DNA of 64,000 nucleotides from CAVSUZ01 sp963834715 (GCA_963834715.1 CAWIDE010000019.1:170082-234081), one strand, 5' to 3'; positions 45,864 to 55,062 are shown, numbered from the stretch's first letter. A program made the numbers and translations. Notes: a model not told the origin generated them from the letters alone.

Positions 45864-47273
45864 ATGACCATGCCAGCGGTCGAGGCCGTCGGGTCGGTGT
45901 GGCGCGACATTGCCATGCCGGCAGACGCGCTCGCGGATCTGCAACTGCAGTGCGCTGATCCGGTTCTTCCGTCCTCCTTCGCGATCGGCACCGCGGCGCA
46001 GGCGGCGGTTGCCGCGAGCGCGCTGGGTGCGGCCACGATCGGGCGCCTACGTGGCCTGCCGCGGCAGAGCGTGAGCGCTGGTATGCGGCATGCGGCCACG
46101 GAGTTCCATTCCGAGCGGTGGCTGCTGGTGAATGGGCAACCCCCGGGCGATCCGTGGGACAAGATCGCCGGCATCTACCAGTGTCGGGACGGGCGATGGG
46201 TGCGGGTGCACACGAACTTTCCGCATCACCGCGAAGGTGTCTTGCGGCTGTTGGGCTGCGAGTATGACCGCGCGGCGGTTGCGGCTGCATTGCAGCGCTG
46301 GGATGTGCTTGCGTTTGAGGACGCGGCGGCGGAGGCAGGGTTGTGCGTGACGGCCATGCGCAGCTTCGCGGAATGGGACGCACATCCGCAGGGGAGGGCA
46401 GTGCAGACCGAACCGCTGATTGTAATTGAGGAAATCGGTAAGGCACCACCGCAACCGAACGCCCGCTCGGCAGACTGCGCGTGCTGGACCTGACGCGGGT
46501 GATTGCCGGGCCGGTCTGTGGTCGCACTCTGGCGGCTCATGGCGCGGACGTACTGCTGATTACCGGCCCGCATCTCTACAACCCACTGCCGCTGACCATT
46601 GACGGCGGGCGAGGGAAACTCGCGGCACAGCTCGATCTGCGGGAGGCAAATGCGCGCGAGGCGTTGCGCGATTTGCTGCGCGGGGCAGACGTGTTCGTGC
46701 AGGGGTATCGTCCGGGGGCGCTGGCAGCGCGCGGTTTTGGACCGAACGAAGCGGCCTCCCTGCGACCCGGTATCGTTTATGTCTCGCTCGCGGCGTACGG
46801 CCACTCCGGGCCGTGGCACAACAGGCGAGGGTTCGACAGCGACGGGATTTAATCACGCCGAGGCCGAGGCAGCCGGCGAGCCCGGCAAACCAAAGCCATT
46901 ACCGGTGCAAGCACTGGATCACGCGTCGGGGTATTTCATGGCGCTGGGGGCGATGGCGGCGCTCTACCGGCGGGCAACGGTGGGCGGAAGCTGGCATGTG
47001 AAGGTATCGCTGGCGCGCACCGGCCATTGGATCCGGTGCCTGGGGCGGGTAGCCAATGGTTTCACGTGTCCTGCTCCTGGGCGGGATGACGTGTCCGCGT
47101 TTCTGGAGGAGGTGGAATCGGGATTCGGGAGGTCAACGGCCGTGCGTCATGCGGGACGGTTGTCCAAGACGCCGCCCGCGTGGGTGCGTCCGACCATGCC
47201 GCCTGGTTCGCATCCGGCGGCGTGGCCCCCACCGTACTCACCTCTCCCCGTGGGAGAGGTCGGCGCGCGGTAG
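45864..47273 (+). pseudogene. CaiB/BaiF class III CoA-transferase, broken in two places
   Basis: Three frame segments together spell an approximately 470-residue family III CoA-transferase. Frame one runs to 46493 (ends APPQPNARSADC), frame two holds LGRLRVLDLTRVIAGPVCGR to RRGFDSDGI, and frame three continues TATGFNHAEAEAAGEP, DHASGYFMALGAMAAL and WHVKVSLARTGHW. The first break near 46465 is a one-base loss (or two-base gain). The second near 46845 looks like a 14-base deletion between two ACAGC repeats. The last codons run into a REP-like element, which supplies the stop. The gene is dead as read. Confidence 0.85.
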
Positions 47274-47288
47274 CGCGCCGGGTGAGGG
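47239..47288. repeat. REP-like intergenic repeat, copy 3
   Basis: A shorter copy (CACCTCTCCCCGTGGGAGAG then GCGCGCCGGGTGAGGGCGG) of the element at 28498 and 35590. It overlaps the 3' end of the broken CoA-transferase and precedes the ParB-like gene. Confidence 0.8.
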
Positions 47289-47363
47289 CGGCGCGGCTCC
47301 AGTCAGCCTCAACCTGTGTTAATCTAAGCCCACGCTCATCCCACCAGGCGAGGAGCGTCTGCA

Positions 47364-47984
47364 ATGGCCACCGTCCGTGAACCGATCCTGCAACCCGTGA
47401 ACATCGAGAATCTGCGGCCCACCCAGATTACGGTCGGCATGCGGGAGGTGGAGGCCAAGCGTCAGGAATGGCGGGCGCGACCGGAAACGAAGGGGGCAAA
47501 GTTCCTTGGCCAGCACATGATCCCGGTGATCCTCGGGCCGAAGGAGCGGCACTACGTAATCGACCACCACCACCTCACCCGCGCGCTACTGGAGGAGGGG
47601 CAGACGGAGGTGCTCGTAACGGTTGTCGGAAAACTCGATCGCCTGGATCGGGATTCATTCTGGTTCAACATGGATAACCGCGGATGGATGCATCCGTTCG
47701 ACGCGCAAGGTCGTAGGCGCGGCTATGAGGACATTCCGAAGTCGATCAGGGATCTGGTCGATGATCCTTATCGGTCGCTCGCAGGGGAACTCCGCAGGCT
47801 GGGCGGGTTTGCCAAGGACACGACGCCATTCAGCGAATTCTTGTGGGCGGATTTCCTGCGCAGCCGGATTGAGGTGAAATCACTGAAAGCGGATTTTAGC
47901 GCGGCCGTAGAGCATGCGCTGCTGCTGGCGAAGAGCGGAGATGCTGATTATTTGCCTGGGTGGTGCGGTCCGGTAGGATCGTAA
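47364..47984 (+). CDS. ParB-like nuclease-family protein (ParBc_2 type)
   Basis: A 206-residue protein with a ParB/sulfiredoxin-like fold: NIENLRPTQITVGMREVEAKR, then FLGQHMIPVILGPKERHYVIDHHHLTRAL, with the conserved DHHH core. There is no HTH domain, so it is not a chromosome partition protein. It stands alone, between the REP element and the acetyltransferase. Function unknown; a nuclease or kinase-like activity is possible. Confidence 0.8.
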   Translation: MATVREPILQPVNIENLRPTQITVGMREVEAKRQEWRARPETKGAKFLGQHMIPVILGPKERHYVIDHHHLTRALLEEGQTEVLVTVVGKLDRLDRDSFWFNMDNRGWMHPFDAQGRRRGYEDIPKSIRDLVDDPYRSLAGELRRLGGFAKDTTPFSEFLWADFLRSRIEVKSLKADFSAAVEHALLLAKSGDADYLPGWCGPVGS

Positions 47985-48029
47985 GACCAGCTCTCGAACC
48001 CGATGACCGCTCCCGTGACACTCCGCACC

Positions 48030-48545
48030 TTACGAGAGCTCACGGTTCATCAACACACCCGGAAATGTGAGATTCGGCCCCACCGGTACATCAATTGGCC
48101 CAACTGTGTTGAACCCGAGCGCCCGATAGAAGCGTTCAGCATTCAATGTCGAATAGCAGTGCAACTTTCTTATTCCGCGGGATCGAGCATCCTCAAAGCA
48201 ACGAGCGAGCAGGGAAGCACCAATACCTCGTCGCACCCACTTGGGATGGGTTGCAAAGTGACGGATGTGCGCCTCGCCTTCGATGACCCCTCCAGTTCCC
48301 GGTAGAGCCGTGGTCCAACCCCCGCATCCAATGAGACTGCCGCGTCTTTCTTCTGCCACGTAATAGGTACCAGATCCGAGGAGAGCTGAGTTGGCTCTGG
48401 TCATGTGTGGCAGCGCGCGGCTCAGCAGGTCACGGTCGTACCGATCGGCAAGCAAGCTTGATTAGCTTGCCCTGAGCAACATGCTCACCGCATCGGAGTC
48501 TCCGGAATTGGCCACCCTGATCAGGAAAGCCGATGGATCGATCAT
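48030..48545 (-). pseudogene. GNAT-family acetyltransferase with an in-frame nonsense codon
   Basis: The full 171-codon frame starts at ATG 48545 (MIDPSAFLIRVANSGDSDAV) and contains one TAA at 48462-48464 (codon 28). It lies between VSMLLRAS and SSLLADRYDRDLL, where relatives have Tyr, so TAT to TAA is the likely change. Downstream, the acetyl-CoA motif is intact (IRHFATHPKWVRRGIGASLL, then FYRALGF). A TTG at 48455 could give a shorter protein lacking the first strand. The substrate is unknown. Confidence 0.75.
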
Positions 48546-48651
48546 CCAATACCAACCGCGCTGTCTCTGCATGGGGCTGTTCGCGCGGTTCGGGGCAACG
48601 GCGTCTTGCACCCAAATCGGTCATCGGGTTGACGAGCTGGTGTAATATAAG

Positions 48652-49821
48652 CTACCAAGCCGCGTCCAGGATCTTTCGAACCATTTCGGGTCCTTCGATC
48701 TTTCGTGGGTTCGTATGCAACCACCGATCGTGCATCGAATGGCGCGCGATCTGATCGAGCTGATCCTCCTGCACGCCCACGTCGCGCAACCGCCCGGGCA
48801 AGCCAAGCGCCGCTACCAATTCGGCCACCGCGTCCCCTGCCGCCGCCCCGGAGCGTCCAAGCGCCTCGCAGACCCAGGCCTGGCGATCGGCATTCACGCC
48901 GGCATTGAAGCGCAGAACATGGGGCAGCATGACGCACGAGGTGTAACCGTGCGGCACGTCGGCGGTGCCGCCGAGGACGTGGCCGATGGCATGGCTCGCA
49001 CCCATCGGCACGCCATCCTGCGCACCCATCATCGATAACCAGGCGCCGAGCTGGCAATCGAGGCGCGCTTCAAGGTAGTTTCCATCGGCCTTCACTGCCC
49101 GCAAACCGCGCGAGAGCAATCGTAGCGCATGCAACGACGCGGCGTCCGCCAAGGGCGCCGGCTCGATGGAGCAGATCCCCTCCACGGCGTGATCGACCGC
49201 GCGCAGGCCGGTGGAGAGAAACAGCCACTCGGGCGTATGGCTAGTGATGGCCGGGTCCAGGATCACAATACGCGGCACCATCTGCGGGTGCGCAAAGCTT
49301 TCCTTGACGTGCGTTATAGGGTCGGTGCAGCCAGCGAACCAGGTGTACTCGCCGGCAGACAGCGTCGTGGGCGCCGCAATCGCGCGGATACCGGGCGGTT
49401 TAATCGCGGGCCGGCGCGTTGATCCATCCGGCTGCACCTGGGTCCGGAACTCATCGAGCTGTCCGGGGCCGGTCACATCGTTTCCGAGACAAAGCCCGAC
49501 CATTTTGGCTGCATCGGTGATCGAACCGCCGCCGACTGTTAGCAGCAGGTCGGCCCTAACGGCGCGTGCGTCGTTGGCCGCCAGCACCACGTCATCCCGT
49601 GGGGTATGGGCTGCGATCTTTCCCGCAACTCCCGCCAGCCTGTTGCCGAGAGCCTGGCGCAATTGGTCGAGCGTGTCGGTCTCGCGGACGAGGGTACTGC
49701 TGGCCAGCACGAACACGGCGCGGGCGTCCAGGCGCTCAACTTCGGATTTTATTGCTGGGGCAAACGGGCGGCCATACACCACCCGATCCATGTCGGACAC
49801 ACGATGAATGCCGTTCCGCAT
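48652..49821 (-). CDS. Iron-containing alcohol dehydrogenase (maleylacetate reductase-like)
   Basis: A 389-residue group III dehydrogenase. TVGGGSITDAAKMVGL is the NAD-binding loop; metal-ligand candidates lie in RAVDHAVEGI and MGASHAIGHVLGGTADVPHG. Start at ATG 49821 fits the family; the open frame further upstream is not conserved. It is five bases after the oxidoreductase gene, in an operon with an EamA transporter. Maleylacetate reductases act late in aromatic ring cleavage, but other substrates cannot be excluded. Confidence 0.88.
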   Translation of the reverse strand: MRNGIHRVSDMDRVVYGRPFAPAIKSEVERLDARAVFVLASSTLVRETDTLDQLRQALGNRLAGVAGKIAAHTPRDDVVLAANDARAVRADLLLTVGGGSITDAAKMVGLCLGNDVTGPGQLDEFRTQVQPDGSTRRPAIKPPGIRAIAAPTTLSAGEYTWFAGCTDPITHVKESFAHPQMVPRIVILDPAITSHTPEWLFLSTGLRAVDHAVEGICSIEPAPLADAASLHALRLLSRGLRAVKADGNYLEARLDCQLGAWLSMMGAQDGVPMGASHAIGHVLGGTADVPHGYTSCVMLPHVLRFNAGVNADRQAWVCEALGRSGAAAGDAVAELVAALGLPGRLRDVGVQEDQLDQIARHSMHDRWLHTNPRKIEGPEMVRKILDAAW

Positions 49822-49825
49822 GGCC

Positions 49826-50668
49826 TCACCGCCTGCAGAATTTATCGAGGATGGCGACCTGCTCTTTCGCGCCTTCGAAGTCTTCGGCGATGTGCTCGTA
49901 AAACTCGGCAGCGGCATCGAACAAATCCTCGGCCGCTTCGGCGCCGTCGCTGCAGAATTCGGAGATCTCCTCCATTTCGGCAACCCAGCGATAGGCTTTG
50001 GAGTACATGTTGGGAACCGAACGAGTGAGCCACGCAAGCAATTCCGGCTGGCTGTCCGCCAGCTCGCGCTGCAGGAACTCTGCCGTGCCGCCGCGTGTGG
50101 CCGCAAGCATCATCATGGCGCCCAGGGCAGTGAACCCCTTGGTAATCCCGGCATACGACATCTTCATCGCCGAGGCGACGCCGACCGGCCCCGGCAGGAT
50201 CGGCATCGTCAGCCCGTACTGCTGAAGCCGCGATGCCTGCTCCGCATGATCACCGGATAGATAGATCTTGGTCGCCCGACCGCCGGGACTGGGTTTCGGC
50301 GGGGGGCCAATGATGCCGGCATCGACGAACGGGCAGCCGGTGTCGCCGATGATGTCGGCGATATCCTCCACGGTCTGTGGCGAGATCGCGTTGCAATCGA
50401 CGTAGATCGGCTTCGGCTCGGCCCGTTCTAGGACCGGGGCCAAGCGGTCCGCTAGATCCACGGCATCGCCCGGCGGGACGATGGAGAGGACGATGTCGGC
50501 CCGCGCGATCTGATCGTCCATCACGGGGATCATGCCGGCGGCCTTGGCCCGGTCGGCGCTGGCATCGCTGCGGCCCGCAAGCGATGTGCGCACTTCCACC
50601 CCGTGCGAGGTCAGGACCTGCCCGACGGCGCTTCCCATCGCACCCGGTGAGATAATGGAGACGATCAT
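49826..50668 (-). CDS. NAD(P)-dependent beta-hydroxyacid dehydrogenase-like protein (DUF1932)
   Basis: A 280-residue protein with a Rossmann start (IVSIISPGAMGSAVGQVL) and the 6-phosphogluconate dehydrogenase-like segments DIVLSIVPPGDAVDLAD, PIYVDCNAISPQTVEDIA and FVDAGIIGPPP. The C-terminal helical DUF1932 domain shows MKMSYAGITKGFTALGAM, where Lys is the likely catalytic residue. It lies between the transporter and the iron-dependent dehydrogenase and probably acts in the same pathway. Confidence 0.87.
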   Translation of the reverse strand: MIVSIISPGAMGSAVGQVLTSHGVEVRTSLAGRSDASADRAKAAGMIPVMDDQIARADIVLSIVPPGDAVDLADRLAPVLERAEPKPIYVDCNAISPQTVEDIADIIGDTGCPFVDAGIIGPPPKPSPGGRATKIYLSGDHAEQASRLQQYGLTMPILPGPVGVASAMKMSYAGITKGFTALGAMMMLAATRGGTAEFLQRELADSQPELLAWLTRSVPNMYSKAYRWVAEMEEISEFCSDGAEAAEDLFDAAAEFYEHIAEDFEGAKEQVAILDKFCRR

Positions 50669-50708
50669 CGTGCAGCTCCTGTGGGCGGGTCGGGGAGAGA
50701 GTCGGCAA

Positions 50709-51638
50709 TCATCGAGGGGAAATCAACCGGCCGGCGCTCCGCCACTCGGAGACGAACAGGAACGCGCCGGCCGCCAGGATCATCCCGGCGCCCGCGAACG
50801 TGGCCACCGGGGGGATGTCGCCCCAGATTTCATACCCAAGCAGAAACGCCCAGATCAGCGCGGTGTACTCGACGCTGGCCATCACCGAGGCCGGTGCATG
50901 GCGGGCGGCCTCGAACAGGCTGAACTGACCAAGGCCGCCGAACAACACGGTCAGCAGAAGCAGTGCGGTCTGCATAATGTCGGGGGGGCGCCAGGAAAAG
51001 GCGCAGGCGATTCCGGTGGCGATGACGAACACCAGGTTGGTGAAAAGGATCTGGAGCAGGGATGATTCGCTGCGTGCGATCTGGCGCATCAGGATGATCG
51101 CATACGCCCATTGTGCGGCGGCCAACAGCACGAGGATCGTGGGCCAGGACAGCGGCACACCCCAGGGATTGGTTACCACCATGACACCAGCGAATCCAAT
51201 GAGCACGCTCAGCCAGCGGGCGTGGGAAACGCTTTCGCGCAAAAGTGGAATGGCCATCGCCGTGACCATCAACGGCGCTGCGTAATAGAGACACAGGAGC
51301 TGCGGCAGCGAGAGCCAGCGTGCGGCGGAGTAGTAGCAAAGCCAGCCCGACAGGGTGATGACGCCACGGAGCAGCAAGGGGCCTTTCAGTGGAGTAGCCG
51401 CAACGCGTTCCAGAAGGCGCTGCCGGCCGATGATCGCGGCCGCCGCCAGGATACCGGCGCTGCGGACGAACAGGACCTGATGCGCCGGCAAATCCGCGAC
51501 CAGCCATTTGATGACCGCATCATGCACGGAGAACAGCGCGTAAGCGATCACGCCCAGCATTATTCCCGCCGCGGGTGATCCCGCTGGATTGACCGTCGGA
51601 AGGCCAAGGCGTGGAATGCGGAAGACGGAGGTCCCCAT
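50709..51638 (-). CDS. EamA-family (DMT) transporter
   Basis: A membrane protein of up to 309 residues with about ten helices and two EamA repeats (AYALFSVHDAVIKWLVADLP early, SVEYTALIWAFLLGYEIWGD late). The first ATG at 51638 overlaps the start of the divergent lyase gene as CATG; ATG 51560 (MLGVIAYALF) would leave a cleaner promoter region but a very short N terminus. It heads an operon with two dehydrogenases, so it may import or export their substrate. Confidence 0.85.
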   Translation of the reverse strand: MGTSVFRIPRLGLPTVNPAGSPAAGIMLGVIAYALFSVHDAVIKWLVADLPAHQVLFVRSAGILAAAAIIGRQRLLERVAATPLKGPLLLRGVITLSGWLCYYSAARWLSLPQLLCLYYAAPLMVTAMAIPLLRESVSHARWLSVLIGFAGVMVVTNPWGVPLSWPTILVLLAAAQWAYAIILMRQIARSESSLLQILFTNLVFVIATGIACAFSWRPPDIMQTALLLLTVLFGGLGQFSLFEAARHAPASVMASVEYTALIWAFLLGYEIWGDIPPVATFAGAGMILAAGAFLFVSEWRSAGRLISPR

Positions 51639-52533
51639 GTCGAAACTTTACGGCATCATACCACCTACTACGACCCCTTTCACACAGGATGGCGAGATTG
51701 ACTGCCGTGCGGTAGGCGCGCAGGTGGACTGGCTGATCAGCCAGGGCGTGCACGGCGTCGCGGCGGGCGGATCGACGGGCGAGGGCCACACGCTGGATGT
51801 GGATGAATTCCGCGCCCTGATCGCAGCGACAACGGAAGCGGCGGCCGGTCGCGTGCCGGTGATTGCCGGGATCATTGTTGATTCCACTCGTGACGCAATC
51901 CGCCGCGGCAAGGCAGTTGCGGACCTCGGCGTGGCGGCGCTGCAGGTGACGCCAGTGCATTATCTGTTCCGTCCGGACGACGACGCCATGCTGACGCATT
52001 TCCGCGCCATCACGGAGGCAACGGGGCTCGGCGTGATTATATACAATGTGGTGCCGTGGTCGTATCTGTTGCCACAGCTTCTGTGCCGGATTATGCGAGA
52101 GGTGCCTGGCGTAATCGGCGTGAAGCAAAGTGCCGGCGATCTGAAGCTGGTAGCTGACCTGCTGACCATGGCGCGCCCGGACGATCTGATTTTCAGTGCG
52201 GTGGATGCGCTGCTGTATCCGAGCTTTGCGTTGCGCGCGCATGGCTCGATCGCGGCGATACTTTCCGCCGCGCCCCGCGCCTGTGTGGAGCTATGGGACG
52301 CAGTGCAGGCGAACGAGCATGGCCGGGCTCTTGAACTGCATACGCGTCTGCTGGCGCTGTGGAACGCGATGGTTGCCGATAATCTCCCGGCCTGCACGAA
52401 ATACGCACAGACCGTGCAGGGTTGTCCCGGGCGTTATCCGCGGGCGCCGATGCCGCAGGTTTCGTCCGCGCAGCAGACGGCTATGCGGAAGGCTCTGGAT
52501 GGGCTAGGGGTACAGCTCAAGGAAGCGGCGTGA
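51637..52533 (+). CDS. Dihydrodipicolinate synthase-family aldolase/lyase
   Basis: A 298-residue class I aldolase-fold enzyme. GGSTGEGHTL matches the family's substrate motif, Tyr136 is in IIYNVVPWSYL and the Schiff-base Lys163 in GVIGVKQSAGD. It is not a lysine-pathway DapA by context: it is followed by a NIPSNAP protein and divergent from a transporter/dehydrogenase operon, so a catabolic keto-acid aldolase or dehydratase is more likely. GGAG lies before ATG 51637. Confidence 0.88.
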   Translation: MSKLYGIIPPTTTPFTQDGEIDCRAVGAQVDWLISQGVHGVAAGGSTGEGHTLDVDEFRALIAATTEAAAGRVPVIAGIIVDSTRDAIRRGKAVADLGVAALQVTPVHYLFRPDDDAMLTHFRAITEATGLGVIIYNVVPWSYLLPQLLCRIMREVPGVIGVKQSAGDLKLVADLLTMARPDDLIFSAVDALLYPSFALRAHGSIAAILSAAPRACVELWDAVQANEHGRALELHTRLLALWNAMVADNLPACTKYAQTVQGCPGRYPRAPMPQVSSAQQTAMRKALDGLGVQLKEAA

Positions 52534-52549
52534 AACTATCGGAGGACGG

Positions 52550-52873
52550 GTGATGATTGTTGATCTGCGCATTTACAAGTGCAAACCCAACAAGATGAAC
52601 GATTGGGTTGCGCTGTACAAAGAAATGGGCTGGCCGCTGCAGCAAAAGTATCTTGGCCGCTGCATCGGGTGGTTTACGACTGTCGAAGGCCAGTTGAACT
52701 GCGTGGTGCACTTGTGGGCGTATGAGAGCCAGGCCGACCGCGAGGCTCGGCGAAACGCTATGCAGACCGATCCGGCGTGGCAGGCGTTTCTGCAGCGCGG
52801 GGCCGAGCTGCAGTTGCTGGACAGCCAAGAGAACCGGATTCTTAGGCCGACGGATTTCTCGCCGGTGCAGTAA
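52550..52873 (+). CDS. NIPSNAP-family protein
   Basis: A 107-residue dimeric alpha-beta barrel protein. MIVDLRIYKCKPNKMNDWVA and LNCVVHLWAYESQADREARR are diagnostic of NIPSNAP domains. It follows the lyase gene by 16 bases and is probably cotranscribed. Family members are often found with catabolic genes; enzymatic function is not established. Confidence 0.88.
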   Translation: MMIVDLRIYKCKPNKMNDWVALYKEMGWPLQQKYLGRCIGWFTTVEGQLNCVVHLWAYESQADREARRNAMQTDPAWQAFLQRGAELQLLDSQENRILRPTDFSPVQ

Positions 52874-53220
52874 CTTAGGACGACACAGGGAGCCGCTGAG
52901 GGGATACTAAGGGGCTAGCGCGGCCAAGTGGCCGCAACCCAAGTACGTGCTCTCTATTCCGTTCTATTGGCTCTCTCCATCCGCCAACGGGGCACCCAAT
53001 CTCCGCGGCTCTCTGCGGCCCTCCGCGTTAAATTCTTTGCCCGCGAACCAGTCTGCCGCGATCGATCGGTCACCCACCAACTACTGACAAACGCTCAAGT
53101 TCAATCTAACGCGGAGGGTCGCGGGGAACCGCGGAGGGAACTCAACCTTTGATAGGTGACCCGCAATGCCAACGCTCTGTCGCAGCTCATTTGGGCGTTA
53201 GCCATACACACAGGTGGATT
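52874..53220. repeat. Intergenic region with a large imperfect inverted repeat
   Basis: About 350 bases without a gene. CTCCGCGGCTCTCTGCGGCC...CGTTAAATT (53001-53034) and TCAATCTAACGCGGAGGG...CCGCGGAG (53101-53136) are inverted copies with a few mismatches, about 66 bases apart, able to form a long hairpin. Similar CGGAG-rich wording occurs after rplQ, so this may be a dispersed repeat family or a small non-autonomous element. Confidence 0.6.
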
Positions 53221-53697
53221 CTATTGCTCGCACTCGGGAAACGGCGGCAGCCGCCGTCTGATCGGCGATGACTGGATAATCGAAGTATTGGTCATTGCAT
53301 AAGGAATGATTTCATCGATCACCAACTCCAGTTCGGCGACCGAGCGCACATGCGCCTTCGCGATGAAACAGTCATCTCCCGTGACCCGGTCGCATTCCAC
53401 AATCGCCGGCAGCCCATTGAGCAATTCCGCCACTGTCGCGAGTTGACCCGGCATGGGGCGGATCCGGATATAAACGGCGAGCGGAAGCCCGAGCGCCATC
53501 GGATTGATTACTGCGCTATAGCCTTGGATGACCCCCGCTTCTTCAAGGCGCCGGACACGCTCGGTGACGCTTGGCGGCGAGAGCCCCACCGCGCGGCCCA
53601 GGTCGGCCATTGTGACCCGCGCGTCCTTGGCCAAAGCTCGCAAAATAGCGCGGTCGATGGCGTCCAACGGGGCGTCTTGGAAACGAAGGTGCTTCAT
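53221..53697 (-). CDS. Lrp/AsnC-family transcriptional regulator
   Basis: A 158-residue regulator from ATG 53697 (ATG 53751 is an alternative). The HTH reads LDAIDRAILRALAKDARVTM and LGRAVGLSPPSVTERVRRLE; the RAM effector domain shows YIRIRPMPGQLATVAELL and VECDRVTGDDCFIAKAHV. It is divergent from an EamA exporter, a frequent Lrp-type pair in which the regulator controls amino-acid export. Confidence 0.92.
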   Translation of the reverse strand: MKHLRFQDAPLDAIDRAILRALAKDARVTMADLGRAVGLSPPSVTERVRRLEEAGVIQGYSAVINPMALGLPLAVYIRIRPMPGQLATVAELLNGLPAIVECDRVTGDDCFIAKAHVRSVAELELVIDEIIPYAMTNTSIIQSSPIRRRLPPFPECEQ

Positions 53698-53786
53698 GTT
53701 ACATGCCGTGTGTTCGCAGGCAAATTGCGGAATCGACCTTTGGATCGCCATAGTATTCCAGGTAATCCGCCTTCAGTCTAGCGGAC

Positions 53787-54671
53787 ATGGCAAACCATGG
53801 TCCTTCGTTCTCGCGTGTAGCCGATGCCGCGCCGCCGCATGCCTGGTTCGGGGTGAGTGCGGTGTTCCATTACCTCGGCCCATCCTTCGCGGTTCTGCTG
53901 TTTCCGTCAGTGGGCGTGCTGGGGGTGGCGTGGCTCCGGATCGCCAGCGCGGCAGTGTTGTTCGCGCCATGGACGAAACCCTGGCGGACCTATCGGCGGG
54001 CGGCGCCACGTGAGCGGATCCTGCTCCTCGCGCTGGGCGGTTGCTTCGCAGTAATGAATACCGCCTTTTATCTCGCGCTCGACCGGCTGCCGATGAGCCT
54101 GGTGGCAGCCATCGAGTTTGTCGGCACCATCGGCGTAGCGCTCCACGGCCTCCGCACCCTACGCAACCTGCTCGCGCTGGCTCTTGCGGTTGGCGGCGTA
54201 TTTGTTCTGATCCACGTCGCTTGGTCGAGCGATCCGCTGGGTCTGGTCTGGGGCTTCCTGAACGGCGCACTATTCGTCTGCTACATTGTGCTTGGACACA
54301 GGATGGCCGAAGCTGGTGCTGCCGGCGGCATCGAACGGTTGGGCGCCGCTATGTCGGCCGCATTCCTGTTCATTCTGCCGATCGGCTCGGCCGAGGCGTT
54401 CACGGCGCTCCGCAATCCGGTCCTGATCCTGGCTGGGGTTGGCGTGGGTGTGTGTTCGTCGGTCATTCCTTATGTCTGTGACCAGATCGCGATGTCGCGG
54501 CTGCCGCGCGCCACCTTCGCGTTGCTGCTGTCGCTGCTTCCGGCGATGGCGACGATCATCGCCGCGGTTGTGCTCCGGCAGATACCAACGGGCCGCGATG
54601 TCATCGGCGTGCTTCTTGTGATGATAGGGGTCGCCATTCATAAGCCCGCGCCCGCACACTCCGGCGCGTGA
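53787..54671 (+). CDS. EamA-family exporter (RhtA-like)
   Basis: A 294-residue ten-helix transporter. The RhtA-like pattern includes WLRIASAAVLFAPWTKPWR, MNTAFYLALDRLPMSLVAAI and EFVGTIGVAL in the first repeat and PYVCDQIAMSRLPRATFALL in the second. Such proteins export threonine, homoserine or related amino acids; the divergent Lrp gene supports an amino-acid role. Confidence 0.88.
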   Translation: MANHGPSFSRVADAAPPHAWFGVSAVFHYLGPSFAVLLFPSVGVLGVAWLRIASAAVLFAPWTKPWRTYRRAAPRERILLLALGGCFAVMNTAFYLALDRLPMSLVAAIEFVGTIGVALHGLRTLRNLLALALAVGGVFVLIHVAWSSDPLGLVWGFLNGALFVCYIVLGHRMAEAGAAGGIERLGAAMSAAFLFILPIGSAEAFTALRNPVLILAGVGVGVCSSVIPYVCDQIAMSRLPRATFALLLSLLPAMATIIAAVVLRQIPTGRDVIGVLLVMIGVAIHKPAPAHSGA

Positions 54672-54708
54672 TCTTGTGCGTCGCGCCGGCCAAGCTAAGG
54701 TGCGCCGC

Positions 54709-55062
54709 GTGAGCCGCTTGTCGTTCCCGCGGGCAGGACTGTTCGCCGCGCTTATCGCGATGGCGATGCAGCTTGGCTTCGCGTCGAGCGTGCCAAACCC
54801 CGGCTCCACACTACTGCTCGGTGCGGCATCGGGTATCTGCCACGACACAGGGGGTACGCCGCAACATCACCCACCCGCGACGGCACTGTGTCCGTTCGCT
54901 GCGGCGCTGAACTCGCCCACGCCGATCCTGGGAGCATCGCAGCCGGTTCCGTTGCCGTCACGTAGCGTCGTTGATCGCGGTTCCGGTCTGCCGCAGCTTG
55001 CGGCGCCGCCACCGCCATGGCCGGATCACCCGCAGCCTCGTGGTCCCCCGTCCCTGGCCTGA
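54709..55062 (+). CDS. DUF2946-like secreted protein at the head of a copper cluster
   Basis: A roughly 117-residue protein with an N-terminal hydrophobic signal or anchor (AGLFAALIAMAMQLGFASS), ICHDTGG followed by HHPPATALCPFAAAL, and a Pro/Arg-rich end (QPRGPPSLA). This layout is characteristic of DUF2946 proteins that accompany copper genes. GTG 54709 is chosen because AAGG lies eight bases upstream; the frame is open to GTG 54676. It likely binds metal through His/Cys in the periplasm. Confidence 0.65.
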   Translation: MSRLSFPRAGLFAALIAMAMQLGFASSVPNPGSTLLLGAASGICHDTGGTPQHHPPATALCPFAAALNSPTPILGASQPVPLPSRSVVDRGSGLPQLAAPPPPWPDHPQPRGPPSLA

